The notes under the pieces: generated by a model
What the model was told of the DNA's origin: nothing
Databases searched by the model: none
The model's input: only the letters and a program-made list of their open reading frames with translations
Virus record (IMG/VR): IMGVR_UViG_3300021962_007571
Coordinates: 1 to 64,000 of that record
Reading direction: 5' to 3' (one strand)
DNA from: a virus
Length of the DNA stretch: 64,000 bases
Shown here: positions 24,613 to 33,275 of the stretch, in pieces
Layout: the number at the start of each line of letters is the position of its first letter
Position numbering within the stretch: position 1 is the stretch's first letter
Translations under genes and position numbers: made by a program

Positions 24613-27325
24613 AATTTATATATTCTTCCCATCCTTCTTCCGCCAACTCATACATATAATCGGGACTTAATCCTCTTTTATCCCAATACTTTAATTCTTG
24701 TTCTGAGATATCCAAAACATCTTCTTGTAGTCTATCTTGACCTGATGGGTCAAATGGTTTCCCGTTAATCAATTCACATTGTTCTTTGGTAAACAATCCA
24801 CGTTTTTCAGGGTCTAAAACTAATAAGTTATCTCTAACCTCATCTTTAAACACAACTAATAAAGGTTCAATACGTTTATTAAACGTTGTAATAGCTCGTG
24901 GGACATTATACTCACCTGTTAAGTCAGGATTATCTTCTAACGCTTTACTGTCTAACATATAACAGTTTAATACTGTTTCTTCACCTTTCTTTTGTACGTC
25001 ACCGTGAGATGCTCTAATTCCGTTATTAACATAAAATATGACATCACCTAAGTTAATATTAAGTCCGTGTTTGATGGCTAATTCCATATGAGCCATTTTA
25101 CTCATAGACCCACCCGACTTTGTTTTTTGAGTACTTCTAATTCTATAATCTTCTAAAGACAATTTAACTTTAGCTCTTTGGGCAATTTGTTTTAATGGAA
25201 TCTTTTGGTCAAATATTTTCTGTAAGTATTCGTAATACCACTCAACAAATTCTTGACCTTTACCCTCTAACAATAGTTTAACTCCTTTATCCAAAAATGC
25301 CTCAATATATAAAGGTAGTTTTTTAGATTTAATAGTGTTACCCGTTAACTTAACTTTACCTTTGGCATCCATAACCGCATAGTTCTTACGAGCCAAGTTA
25401 ATACAAGAAGGCCAAGTACCATCAGTATCTAACGCCATTTCACCTCTCATAAATAAATCGTTGAACTCCGCAACGTCCGCGTCATCGCCAGTATATTCCT
25501 TACCCTCTTTAACTTTCCAATTTAAACCTTTACCGATATAACGTCTGTTTTCCCATCCTTCAGGTTTAGAGAAGTTCACACCGTCCGTATCCATTACAAG
25601 AGGGGTATATCCTCGTTTCATAAAGAACTTAATCATCATACGAAGATATTGTCTTCCTGTACAAGTAATCTGTTCACCCATATACATATCACCCCAAGCA
25701 AATACCTGTGGAGCTGATAACGCACCGAACATCGAGTTAATAAAAATCTTAATTGGTAACTGTTTACGGTCATAAGATAACGACTTCTTAGGGTCGGTTT
25801 TCTCATATTGACCCGCCAAGTTTTTATACAAGATACGAGTATCACGGAAGTACTTCAACATCGCTTTCATACCACCTGTAACGTCACATTCAGGAAATAC
25901 ATCGTGTACCAACTGAATAGAAGGGTATAGGGAACTAAAGTCAAGTTTCAATACGTTTCTTGAGTAACCTACTTTAAGTAGTCTTGATAAACCACCAACA
26001 AAGTCTGTTTTATCTTGTTTTTTAGGTATTGCTAACTTGAACTTATAAGACCAAGCTAACATTAACATTTTCCATAATGTTGCGGTACCCATAGTTGAAA
26101 CTCTTTCGTAGGTTGTCGGAATCATAGATGCCAACAAAAATGAACCCTGATTAAATTCATCATCGACAACAAGAGTTTCTTCCAAGTCATCGTCAAGATA
26201 TCTTTCAACTACATTATCACCTGTTACTTTAATGTAAGTACCAGGAAATCTAACATCTAAATTATCAAATTCAGGTTTGTCGGCTCTCTTATACTTACCG
26301 TTAGTAACGTTTAACCAATACTCTTCTTTTTTGGCATACATAGGACCAATCTCTAAATGGTCAATATATACACGGTCTTGAGCCTCAGCATCAATATATT
26401 GAGTAATGTATTTCAAACCTGCAGACTTAATACTTGAATTAATTGCCTGAGCTCTACGTACAGAGTGAATAATATCAATTACGTTGTAACCCCAAATTGA
26501 TACTTGATTGAATCGTTCTACTTCATTCGCAAGTTTCAACATACTCTCTTTTTGAGATATGGTTCTTGCAGGATTCAATGAACGGCAAACCTTTTTAATG
26601 TCTAAATTAAGTGCCTTACATCTTTCAAATATCCAAAACCAGTCGAAGTTAGCTGAATTGTAACCACCAATAATACTTGGTTTTATTTCGTCAATAATGT
26701 TAAAAAACTGAACTAACCCCTGTCTTTCTTGTTCTTCAGTTGCACATTCGATTACCTTTTGATAACCTTTGTTAGTTTTTATTCCAATCATAAAGATACG
26801 ACCGTCCTTAGGTTCAAGTGCGGTCGTCTCTAAGTCGAATACAAGTCGAGTAACATCATTGTACTCCTCATATCCTTTAAATAAACGTTTTTCTCTTTGT
26901 ATTAAGTATTGTTCTACAGGAGGTAGAATCATAATTAAATCTTTCGCCCTTTCACTCCAAGGGTCTAAACCACCATCTCTAAAGAATTGGATTAGAGTAC
27001 GGTAACCTTTTAAAGATTTAACCATATACTTAAGACCTTGTTCCATTCTATCATTACCTTTAGTTTCTAACTTTTCGATAACAATACCATATTTGGTCAT
27101 ATTTTCTTTTTGAGCGCCTTTAGAATTTTGATAAAAGTTTAAACCTTTCAAATCTCCAACCCACGCAAATGCAATAAAACTGTCTTTTTGGATTACTTTT
27201 CCCTGACCAGGGATTTCTTTAATTTTGTAAATTGAATCTGACACATAATCAAATTCGACCGCCACGATAAATTCTTCGGGGTCATTACCTTCAAGGAAGG
27301 ATTTAATTTCTTCTTGACTAATCAT
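24611..27325 (-). CDS. Family B DNA polymerase, T4 gp43-like
   Basis: A 904-residue replicative polymerase with proofreading. Exo I is FDLETTALEP near residue 164 and Exo II is GGYNSANFDWFW; an Exo III candidate with YNVIDII lies further on. Polymerase motif A is LDFSSLYPS near residue 460, motif B is KIFINSMFGAL near 528, and motif C is VMDTDGVNF near 578. Motif C has DTDG rather than the usual DTDS, while both metal-binding Asp residues remain. A KKLPLYIEAFLDKGVKLLL thumb region follows. Length matches T4 gp43 (898). It is monocistronic with a 90-base leader. It would replicate the phage genome together with other fork proteins that are not in this window. Confidence 0.95.
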   Translation of the reverse strand: MISQEEIKSFLEGNDPEEFIVAVEFDYVSDSIYKIKEIPGQGKVIQKDSFIAFAWVGDLKGLNFYQNSKGAQKENMTKYGIVIEKLETKGNDRMEQGLKYMVKSLKGYRTLIQFFRDGGLDPWSERAKDLIMILPPVEQYLIQREKRLFKGYEEYNDVTRLVFDLETTALEPKDGRIFMIGIKTNKGYQKVIECATEEQERQGLVQFFNIIDEIKPSIIGGYNSANFDWFWIFERCKALNLDIKKVCRSLNPARTISQKESMLKLANEVERFNQVSIWGYNVIDIIHSVRRAQAINSSIKSAGLKYITQYIDAEAQDRVYIDHLEIGPMYAKKEEYWLNVTNGKYKRADKPEFDNLDVRFPGTYIKVTGDNVVERYLDDDLEETLVVDDEFNQGSFLLASMIPTTYERVSTMGTATLWKMLMLAWSYKFKLAIPKKQDKTDFVGGLSRLLKVGYSRNVLKLDFSSLYPSIQLVHDVFPECDVTGGMKAMLKYFRDTRILYKNLAGQYEKTDPKKSLSYDRKQLPIKIFINSMFGALSAPQVFAWGDMYMGEQITCTGRQYLRMMIKFFMKRGYTPLVMDTDGVNFSKPEGWENRRYIGKGLNWKVKEGKEYTGDDADVAEFNDLFMRGEMALDTDGTWPSCINLARKNYAVMDAKGKVKLTGNTIKSKKLPLYIEAFLDKGVKLLLEGKGQEFVEWYYEYLQKIFDQKIPLKQIAQRAKVKLSLEDYRIRSTQKTKSGGSMSKMAHMELAIKHGLNINLGDVIFYVNNGIRASHGDVQKKGEETVLNCYMLDSKALEDNPDLTGEYNVPRAITTFNKRIEPLLVVFKDEVRDNLLVLDPEKRGLFTKEQCELINGKPFDPSGQDRLQEDVLDISEQELKYWDKRGLSPDYMYELAEEGWEEYIN

Positions 27326-27417
27326 TTATATATTTTTTAAAGTGGTTTATTAGCTGCCGTATATAACGACATTTACCTTACCTCAATAAATATAAAAATT
27401 TTAAAGATTTAAGTCAA

Positions 27418-27798
27418 TTAGCAACAAGGATTATCTGAAATAAAACTATCTTGGATATTGACAAACAATCGTTCTCTGATTGGGACGATTAGGTCTCCTT
27501 GGTCATTTTTTAACATAAACTGACCTTCGTATCTACCGACCTTATTGGTGTCTTTCTTTTTGAATTGGTAGTAAATATAATATTCTGTAGGAGTATTTGG
27601 GTCTACAAAAGTTTTTGAGACAAACCCTGCGGCTTTACCAGTTATCTTAGGGATACCTGTTTCAGTATCAATCATAGTGAAAATAATAGAAGAAGATTCT
27701 ATCAAATCCATAAATTTATGATAGTCACTTCTACCATCTTTAACTACTTGCATTTTAAGAATAGGTAGGGTTGCGTTCTTTTTAATAAAAAATTCCAT
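27418..27798 (-). CDS. Small virion protein, BppU-like N-terminal type
   Basis: About 126 residues from the ATG at 27798. An in-frame TTG one codon upstream is a less likely start. The pattern is like the immunoglobulin-type N-terminal domain of baseplate upper proteins: FFIKKNATLPILKM, then SSIIFTMIDTETGIPKI, then YYIYYQFKKKDTNKVGRYEG and a closing VPIRERLFVNIQDSF strand. It ends with NPCC. Such domains anchor receptor-binding proteins to the baseplate or tail. It is co-directional with the polymerase and fibre genes but is separated from both by gaps. No enzymatic motif is present. The assignment is moderate to low. Confidence 0.5.
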   Translation of the reverse strand: MEFFIKKNATLPILKMQVVKDGRSDYHKFMDLIESSSIIFTMIDTETGIPKITGKAAGFVSKTFVDPNTPTEYYIYYQFKKKDTNKVGRYEGQFMLKNDQGDLIVPIRERLFVNIQDSFISDNPCC

Positions 27799-27810
27799 CA
27801 AACTTTTTAT

Positions 27811-27819
27811 AATAAATAC
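27811..27819 (-). promoter_or_regulatory. TATTTAT motif upstream of the BppU-like gene
   Basis: GTATTTATT on the minus strand, 12 bases before the ATG at 27798. It is in the 65-base gap after the glycosyltransferase operon. Candidate late promoter element. Confidence 0.4.
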
Positions 27820-27863
27820 ATTGTAATTTAAAATAATGATATAACTATGCTTATTTTACTTCA

Positions 27864-28661
27864 TTACAACATAATATCAAAATATTCTCTCCAATCAGAT
27901 TTAATTAAATGAAATAAATCTTTTTGTTTAGAATAACAGATATCAAATATCTTCTCATCACTACCAATATATCCATCATTAATTGACTCTTCTATTGTAT
28001 TAACAACTAAGTCCAATAAATTATCTATTAAATGTGAAGGTAATAAAAATGCGGTTCCCTGTATATGTCTTATCTGTGATAAACTATGATATTCTTTATT
28101 TGGTATTGTAAAATCTTCATTGTGACTAAAAAATGTGATTTTGTTAGGGTCCAAAGATTTAACTTTTAATATGTTTGGCCATTTTTTGTTTTTATAAAGA
28201 TTAATATCATTTCTTAAACCTCCAGCATCTGCCCAAATAACAATATCATTATTAAAATAATTGTTGTCTATAGTGTCTTTAAGAAAAAAAACTTTGTTAA
28301 ACATTATTATGTTGTATAAAGGTTGACACATTTCGGGAACATCGGGGAAACTAACCTTAGATTTAAAATCTTCTGAAAACATTAGACCACTTAAAGAGTC
28401 GTAATATTTTTGATACATAGGTAACTCAGATAGAGGTTTCTCAATAAAGATAGTTTTTTCAAGATTAGGGTCAAACTCTTTTCTATATTTAGTTAATTCG
28501 TCAACAAATTTAGATTCTGTGTATACCACAATATTACAATCTAATGATAGTGTATTTCTCATCCACCAACCATAGGTGTGATAAGACATTCTAAAATTAT
28601 TCCAATTTTCTCTACCAATATCATATAGAGCCATTACTATAACAGGATTATTTATATCCAT
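27864..28661 (-). CDS. HtrL/YibB-type (WlaTC) glycosyltransferase-like protein
   Basis: About 265 residues from the ATG at 28661; a TTG two codons upstream is an alternative. The protein starts with VIVMALYDIGRENWNNF, followed by a region with NIVVYTESKF and an IWADAGGLRND segment near residue 145. This is the pattern of the HtrL/YibB family (Y-x-I-G-R start, W-x-D-x-G near the middle), which is linked to lipopolysaccharide or capsule sugar transfer. The aspartates in ADAG may bind a nucleotide-sugar metal. It is the last gene of a five-gene minus-strand glycosylation operon and overlaps the previous gene by about 10 bases. Target sugar and acceptor are unknown. Confidence 0.65.
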   Translation of the reverse strand: MDINNPVIVMALYDIGRENWNNFRMSYHTYGWWMRNTLSLDCNIVVYTESKFVDELTKYRKEFDPNLEKTIFIEKPLSELPMYQKYYDSLSGLMFSEDFKSKVSFPDVPEMCQPLYNIIMFNKVFFLKDTIDNNYFNNDIVIWADAGGLRNDINLYKNKKWPNILKVKSLDPNKITFFSHNEDFTIPNKEYHSLSQIRHIQGTAFLLPSHLIDNLLDLVVNTIEESINDGYIGSDEKIFDICYSKQKDLFHLIKSDWREYFDIML

Positions 28662-29407
28662 TCCCAATTAACTTTAATATTTTTATGTTGAATATCCACT
28701 TCGTTTACATCAAAATAATTTGAAGTGTTATCAGAGTTTATTAATGTACTTAATTTAAATCCGTACTTATTTAAAACTGTAGGGACAAATCCTTCAGAAT
28801 ATGCGTAATACCCGTTATTGTTAAGCTCAAGTAATTTTTTTAACGCCTTATTTGAAAATCTTGTTGTCGGGAAAAACGAACCAAACATTTCGTTAGTTTC
28901 TTCAGGTAGTACGTCTCCGTCACCAGGAAATCTATCAAACCAAAGACTTTTTGAGAAAGTTTTATTGTCAATAGTTGGCACATTTTGTTGTGAGATTACC
29001 CCGTCTTTTTTAAAACAAAAATATGACATAAAATCAGAATCATCTTTGTCTGTTCCTAAGAAAAACTCTTCCCAATTTTTTATTTTAATATCATCATCAA
29101 AAAACCAATAAAAATCGTAATTAGGATTTTTCACATAAAAGTATAACATCCTTAAATGAGCAAAAAACCAAATAATATTTCTATTACCATACGAGTTCCA
29201 ATAATGATTTTTACTAACATCTATGTTAAAATTAAGATTTTCTCTAATTTCTTTTTCGGTATATTTAAATCCGACATCAAATGAAGAATCATTTGTAATA
29301 TCTGACACCCAAATTAATCTTTTATCTTCTTTTGGAAAATTATTCCAATTATCAACATAACTTGGGTACATATTAGGTGTTGTACAAACACAATTTATAT
29401 TATTCAT
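28652..29407 (-). CDS. Glycosyltransferase-like protein with DDD motif
   Basis: A 251-residue protein with a GT-A-like layout: an N-terminal strand (MNNINCVCTTPNMYPSYVDN), a helix-rich segment (RNIIWFFAHLRMLYFYVKN) and a metal-binding FYWFFDDDIKIKNW motif near residue 100. Further on, FPTTRFSNKALKKLLELN and GYYAYSEGFVPTVL resemble the acceptor-side region of such enzymes. A specific CAZy family was not recognised. It overlaps its neighbours by 8 to 16 bases, consistent with coupled translation in the glycosylation operon. It probably transfers a sugar to a phage or host polymer; the acceptor is inferred only from context. Confidence 0.6.
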   Translation of the reverse strand: MNNINCVCTTPNMYPSYVDNWNNFPKEDKRLIWVSDITNDSSFDVGFKYTEKEIRENLNFNIDVSKNHYWNSYGNRNIIWFFAHLRMLYFYVKNPNYDFYWFFDDDIKIKNWEEFFLGTDKDDSDFMSYFCFKKDGVISQQNVPTIDNKTFSKSLWFDRFPGDGDVLPEETNEMFGSFFPTTRFSNKALKKLLELNNNGYYAYSEGFVPTVLNKYGFKLSTLINSDNTSNYFDVNEVDIQHKNIKVNWEWI

Positions 29408-30218
29408 ATTCTTTAGTTAAAATTTCATTCCATTCAGGAATTCTATTAAATTGATGTACTATATCGTACTTTAAATTTTCGTGAGTAAAAACTTCATTAC
29501 CGACTAACTGAGCAACTCCGCCATATCTACCTATAAATCCGTTTTTAAAACCCCAACTTTCAAAAAATTGTGTTGGTCCGCCTAAAGCACAATGTAACGT
29601 CCACCCTTCAGTAACTTCAAATATTCTTAAATTATCAATTTTATTTTCAAATATCATAATAATTAAAGCCGCTTGGTCTTTAATGTTGTGGTTATTTAAT
29701 CCGTTTTCACACATCAAAAACAGTTCATCGTACAATTTAATTAATGACTCTCTTTTACCTCCAATAACTCCTGAACAAATAATGTCTTGATTTAAACACT
29801 TACCAAAGTATTCGGGAAAAACCTTATTTATTACGTCAGTATTCCAAGGTTCCTGTATTAATTTTAACCCTTCAGAACCTACAAATACGTCATAGTTTAA
29901 ATCCATTTTAGTAAAAGGGTCTGATTGGAATACAACATCAAAAACGTCAGTGATTAAGAATAAATCTATATCACTAGTTTTTAAAAATTCTAATGTTTTA
30001 CCAAGTCTTTTATGATTAATATAATAGGTATCGTCAATACTAACAGGTATTGATATGATACCAATTTCTTCACACATTTTAATTTCTTCTTCAGTTGAGT
30101 TGGCACATAATAGGATAATATCACCATCCGAATATTTTTTAAAACTTTTTGACCATACTTTTATTTTATTAAAATTTAATTTAATATTATTTGATAATCC
30201 TAATAACGCTTTTTTCAT
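29400..30218 (-). CDS. Glycosyltransferase-like protein (PLOD-type GT domain)
   Basis: A 272-residue protein with an N-terminal nucleotide-sugar region (KALLGLSNNIKLNFNKIKVW), then DGDIILLCANS and a typical DIDLFLITDVFDVVFQSDPF motif near residue 85. The D-x-F-D motif with the following QSDP resembles GT domains like those of procollagen galactosyl/glucosyltransferases and related bacterial enzymes. A later ICSGVIGGKRESLIKLYDEL segment and a C-terminal IVHQFNRIPEWNE fit the same fold. It is the third gene of the minus-strand operon. A collagen-like phage protein is encoded just upstream at 32151, which makes that resemblance interesting but not proof of a substrate. Confidence 0.62.
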   Translation of the reverse strand: MKKALLGLSNNIKLNFNKIKVWSKSFKKYSDGDIILLCANSTEEEIKMCEEIGIISIPVSIDDTYYINHKRLGKTLEFLKTSDIDLFLITDVFDVVFQSDPFTKMDLNYDVFVGSEGLKLIQEPWNTDVINKVFPEYFGKCLNQDIICSGVIGGKRESLIKLYDELFLMCENGLNNHNIKDQAALIIMIFENKIDNLRIFEVTEGWTLHCALGGPTQFFESWGFKNGFIGRYGGVAQLVGNEVFTHENLKYDIVHQFNRIPEWNEILTKEYE

Positions 30219-30225
30219 ATGTTTT

Positions 30226-30795
30226 TTAACAATTATTTAAAGATAAATTTAATTCTTCATTAAAGTTTAAAATTGTCGGCCAAAGATACTCAACACAGTA
30301 ATTGGTTTGATTTATTATTTCAGTTTTAGACAAAGTTTCTTTTATTTTTTTATAATATTCTAAACTATTTTTTAATATTAATTTTTTAGATACTATACAT
30401 TGGGCAGAACTAATAAATTTTATTGGTTGGTTATATGAAATATTATTTCTATTTGCATATTCTATTGTCTTTTCTAATTCATTACCGTCTCGAATATAAG
30501 TACAACCTAAAGGATAAAATTCGGTTTTAAAATCAAAACCATTAACTTTTTCAATAAACGACGGGCAATGGTCAAAAGGATAATCTTGAGAGAAACAAAC
30601 ATAGTCAGGTAAGTTTTCATAATTATCTATCATATATGTTAGATACGCAATAGTGTCGAAACCAACATTAGGTAAATTATTTTCAAACTTACTATTATTT
30701 TCAGGATTTTTATTATAGACAATGTTAGGGTATTTTATATTACTTAACCATTCTAAATTTCTATTGTAATGACAAACAATTACTACCAAATCCAT
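30226..30795 (-). CDS. DUF3431-like glycosyltransferase-type protein
   Basis: A 189-residue protein matching the DUF3431 pattern. It has an N-terminal VVIVCHYNRNLEWL, then IVYNKNPE, then NVGFDTIAYLTYMIDNYENL and the signature LPDYVCFSQDYPFDHCPSF near residues 82-100. DUF3431 proteins are thought to be glycosyltransferase-like and often lie in polysaccharide clusters, but their chemistry is not established. It sits between the GT60-type gene (3-base gap) and the PLOD-like gene (7-base gap), clearly in one operon. Its role in sugar transfer is inferred from family and neighbours. Confidence 0.6.
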   Translation of the reverse strand: MDLVVIVCHYNRNLEWLSNIKYPNIVYNKNPENNSKFENNLPNVGFDTIAYLTYMIDNYENLPDYVCFSQDYPFDHCPSFIEKVNGFDFKTEFYPLGCTYIRDGNELEKTIEYANRNNISYNQPIKFISSAQCIVSKKLILKNSLEYYKKIKETLSKTEIINQTNYCVEYLWPTILNFNEELNLSLNNC

Positions 30796-30797
30796 TT

Positions 30798-32048
30798 TTA
30801 TAATTTTCCTTCAATTTTATCACACCATCCTTTAGATTCAGAATGAGGCCATACAACCCAATACGATGGTTTTTCTGCGGTTAAAAATTCTCTCCAAATT
30901 TTACAATAACCATCTTTATCATTCTTCAATCTATTGATTTCATTTTTATCGGCGTCTTTTCTATGTAAAGTTTCACCACCTTCTCTATGAAACGCAACCA
31001 CCCAAAAATCGTAATCCGTTTCAGATACTTGACTTAAACTAACATCAATACAATGTTTAAAAATTTGTGAAAAACTATTAATCCATTCTTCTTCATTTTC
31101 AAAATTATATGTGTTAGGAGGATATTTTTTATCTAAAGTTTCTTGTTGTACTGCCCTTTTACCAAATAAAATACCCGCATATTTTTCATAGTCACGTAAA
31201 GTTCTTTCAGTACCAAAACCAAAAATACCAAATTCTTCAGGGTCAAATACTTCACCATCCATACTAAATAATCTTCTATTTTTAGAATGTGAAAATTTAT
31301 TCTTCTCTCCCCAAGTTTTATCATCATCCCATTGTTTAGTTCTACCTTTACGAGTGTATTCGTGCCAACAAATAATTTTATGTGGGTGAAATAAATCATA
31401 TCCGTGAGTATAAGCTCTTGCGGCAATAGAAATTTCTTCACCGTGGAAATAAAATTCAGGGTCGTGTTGTACTTCTTTGGCAAACGAGCCTAAAGTAAAT
31501 GCGAAATGTGCGGAATAGAACCTACTCGGTACTGGTTCTTCTAAAGTATCCCAATTAGGGATTGTTTCAGGTAAAAAGAATATCGCGCCTTCAGGAATAA
31601 ATCTATCAAAAGACATTCTCCAAGGAACCATAACTCTACCATTTGGGTCGTTCTCTGGGTCAAAAGAAGATACATAACTTGTTAGTAAAGGTTTTTTATA
31701 ACCCTTTTCTTGTAGTTGTTTAATCATATTAATAGACATCTCATCCCAATCTTGTTGAAATCTCATATGAGAATCTATTTGTAAAGTATACTCTTCTCCA
31801 TCATATAACTGTTGAGTTAGATTTCTTGCCCAACAAACACCTTTAGACTCTTCATAAGGAATATTTAAAATTCTAAATCTATTATCATTTTCATACTCAG
31901 ACAAATCATCAAACTTATCATTAGGGTGAAATTGTCTTGCAATTGAAAAAATTAAGTTCTCAGGATTTTTAGCCTTACTAATGGCATCCTTAATAGTTGG
32001 TATTAGTTGGGGGTCTCGATAAGACGCAATTTGGATAAAAATTTTCAT
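30798..32048 (-). CDS. GT60-type glycosyltransferase (GlcNAc transferase family)
   Basis: A 416-residue protein that starts MKIFIQIASYRDPQLIPTI, the hallmark of the Skp1-hydroxyproline GlcNAc-transferase family (GT60). Typical family motifs follow: SKGVCWARNLTQQLYDGEEY near residue 70, then the metal-binding LQIDSHMRFQQDWD near 93, and HFAFTLGSFAKEVQHDPEFY with a GEE acid pair near 220. The C-terminal 110 residues (from FSQIFKHCIDVSL on) are an extra domain. Eukaryotic members add GlcNAc to hydroxyproline or Thr in proteins, so protein O-glycosylation is a reasonable inference. First gene of the glycosylation operon, directly after the fibre genes and a terminator. Confidence 0.8.
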   Translation of the reverse strand: MKIFIQIASYRDPQLIPTIKDAISKAKNPENLIFSIARQFHPNDKFDDLSEYENDNRFRILNIPYEESKGVCWARNLTQQLYDGEEYTLQIDSHMRFQQDWDEMSINMIKQLQEKGYKKPLLTSYVSSFDPENDPNGRVMVPWRMSFDRFIPEGAIFFLPETIPNWDTLEEPVPSRFYSAHFAFTLGSFAKEVQHDPEFYFHGEEISIAARAYTHGYDLFHPHKIICWHEYTRKGRTKQWDDDKTWGEKNKFSHSKNRRLFSMDGEVFDPEEFGIFGFGTERTLRDYEKYAGILFGKRAVQQETLDKKYPPNTYNFENEEEWINSFSQIFKHCIDVSLSQVSETDYDFWVVAFHREGGETLHRKDADKNEINRLKNDKDGYCKIWREFLTAEKPSYWVVWPHSESKGWCDKIEGKL

Positions 32049-32101
32049 ATCATTATTTTAGATACTAAAATATAATAAACAAAGAGTGAATATAAATAAA
32101 A

Positions 32102-32126
32102 AATCCCCCAAGTTAGTTGGGGGATT
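32102..32126 (-). terminator. Rho-independent terminator after the fibre operon
   Basis: AATCCCCCAA pairs perfectly with TTGGGGGATT around a 5-base loop, and the minus strand continues with a T tract. It lies between the collagen-like fibre gene and the GT60-type gene, so the two operons are separable. Confidence 0.85.
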
Positions 32127-32150
32127 GTCAAATATTGTGTGATGTTATTT

Positions 32151-33008
32151 TTAATATATTTTATTTAACACAAATATGTCAGAGTATATTGAATTTAAAG
32201 CACTATTACTACTAAATTCTACTGTAACATCTAACGTATTTGAAACCGTGGTATTAAATGTTGTGTTATTAACCGTATTAAAGGCAAAACCTTCAGGTGC
32301 CGCATTAGATTGCTTTGTGGTATGAAATACTCCAAGGGACACAATTTCTCCAACTCCAGCAACACCTGTGTTTCTAATTGTGAAATTTATTGAGAATTGC
32401 CATACGTCATTTACCGCACCATTCATATTTTGAAGTCCACTATCAGCTAAAACAACTGAACCTGCTTTAACTCGTATTCTAATATCGTCGCCATTTCTTG
32501 ATGATAACAAACCTCCAAAATCGGCTCTAAAACTATCTCCAATTTGGAATTGGTTAGGCCCTACAGTAAGGGTACCTACACCACCATTGATTATTGATGA
32601 TTCTACAGTTGTGGCACTTACCACAACACTGTTACCTGTTTGAGAAAATAAACCATATACCGTAGGGAATGGTGCTGGTGGAGCAGATGTTCCTGAAGAA
32701 CCGCTAGTACCACTAGTTCCATCAGTACCTGAAGTACCACTAGTTCCATCAGTACCTGAAGTACCACTAGTTCCATCAGTACCTGAAGTACCACTAATAC
32801 CATCTGTTCCAGAATTTCCTGAAGTCCCACTAGTACCATTATTACCTGAAATACCACTAGTACCTGAAGTCCCATTTTGAGTTACCGCAGAAAAAGGTAT
32901 TGACTCAGTTTGTCCTGAAGCTACAGTATTGTAGTTTACGATAACCATCAAAGAATCTGAATATCCTGTGGTCGCTTTTGGTAATAATGATATTGGTAAA
33001 TCCGCCAT
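32151..33008 (-). CDS. Collagen-like tail fibre protein
   Basis: A 285-residue protein in three parts. Residues 1-45 are an N-terminal anchor (MADLPISLLPKATTGYSDSL). Residues about 46-110 are a collagen-like G-x-y array of GTSGTSGTD-type units, with three perfect 27-base copies at 32707-32787. Residues about 115-285 are a beta-rich tip (VYGLFSQTGNSVVVSATTVE) ending NSIYSDIFVLNKIY. Collagen-like stalks form trimers, so this is probably a trimeric fibre or a fibre-linked decoration with a receptor-binding head. It shares the operon with two other fibre genes and precedes a terminator. The repeat units are in frame, so copy number can change without loss of the tip. Confidence 0.65.
   Translation of the reverse strand: MADLPISLLPKATTGYSDSLMVIVNYNTVASGQTESIPFSAVTQNGTSGTSGISGNNGTSGTSGNSGTDGISGTSGTDGTSGTSGTDGTSGTSGTDGTSGTSGSSGTSAPPAPFPTVYGLFSQTGNSVVVSATTVESSIINGGVGTLTVGPNQFQIGDSFRADFGGLLSSRNGDDIRIRVKAGSVVLADSGLQNMNGAVNDVWQFSINFTIRNTGVAGVGEIVSLGVFHTTKQSNAAPEGFAFNTVNNTTFNTTVSNTLDVTVEFSSNSALNSIYSDIFVLNKIY
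32691..32874 (-). repeat. Collagen-like tandem repeats (27-base unit)
   Basis: G-x-y coding repeats built from TSG and TDG triplets. Three consecutive 27-base copies at 32707, 32734 and 32761 look identical, flanked by degenerate copies. Recent slippage or unequal exchange is likely. Confidence 0.8.
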
Positions 33009-33016
33009 TGTATTTT

Positions 33017-33274
33017 TTATTTTTTATTTAATTCCATATAATATTGTAAACCTGACTTGTTATTAGGTACAATATTATCATCATTTAATTCGTTACTACC
33101 TAAATAAACAATCTCTTTTTCGATTGTGTAAAGGTCTAAGAATTTAGTTGTTTTTTTAATTTCTGTTTTAAAATCGGCAACTTTGATGTTGTCGTTTAAA
33201 TCAAGCGAAGTAACGTAATTTTGTATGTTACCCTCACCTTTTAGTTTTACTGTTATTTGTGTTTGATATCTCAT
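33017..33274 (-). CDS. Small protein between fibre genes, unknown
   Basis: An 85-residue protein with alternating strands and charged helices (TQITVKLKGEGNIQNYVTSL, then DFKTEIKKTTKFLDLYTI). It starts one base before the end of the 683-residue gene upstream and is 8 bases from the collagen-like gene, so it is in the fibre operon. There is no signal peptide or enzymatic motif. The position fits a fibre assembly chaperone or a small fibre component; neither can be shown from sequence. Confidence 0.5.
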   Translation of the reverse strand: MRYQTQITVKLKGEGNIQNYVTSLDLNDNIKVADFKTEIKKTTKFLDLYTIEKEIVYLGSNELNDDNIVPNNKSGLQYYMELNKK

Positions 33275-33275
33275 A

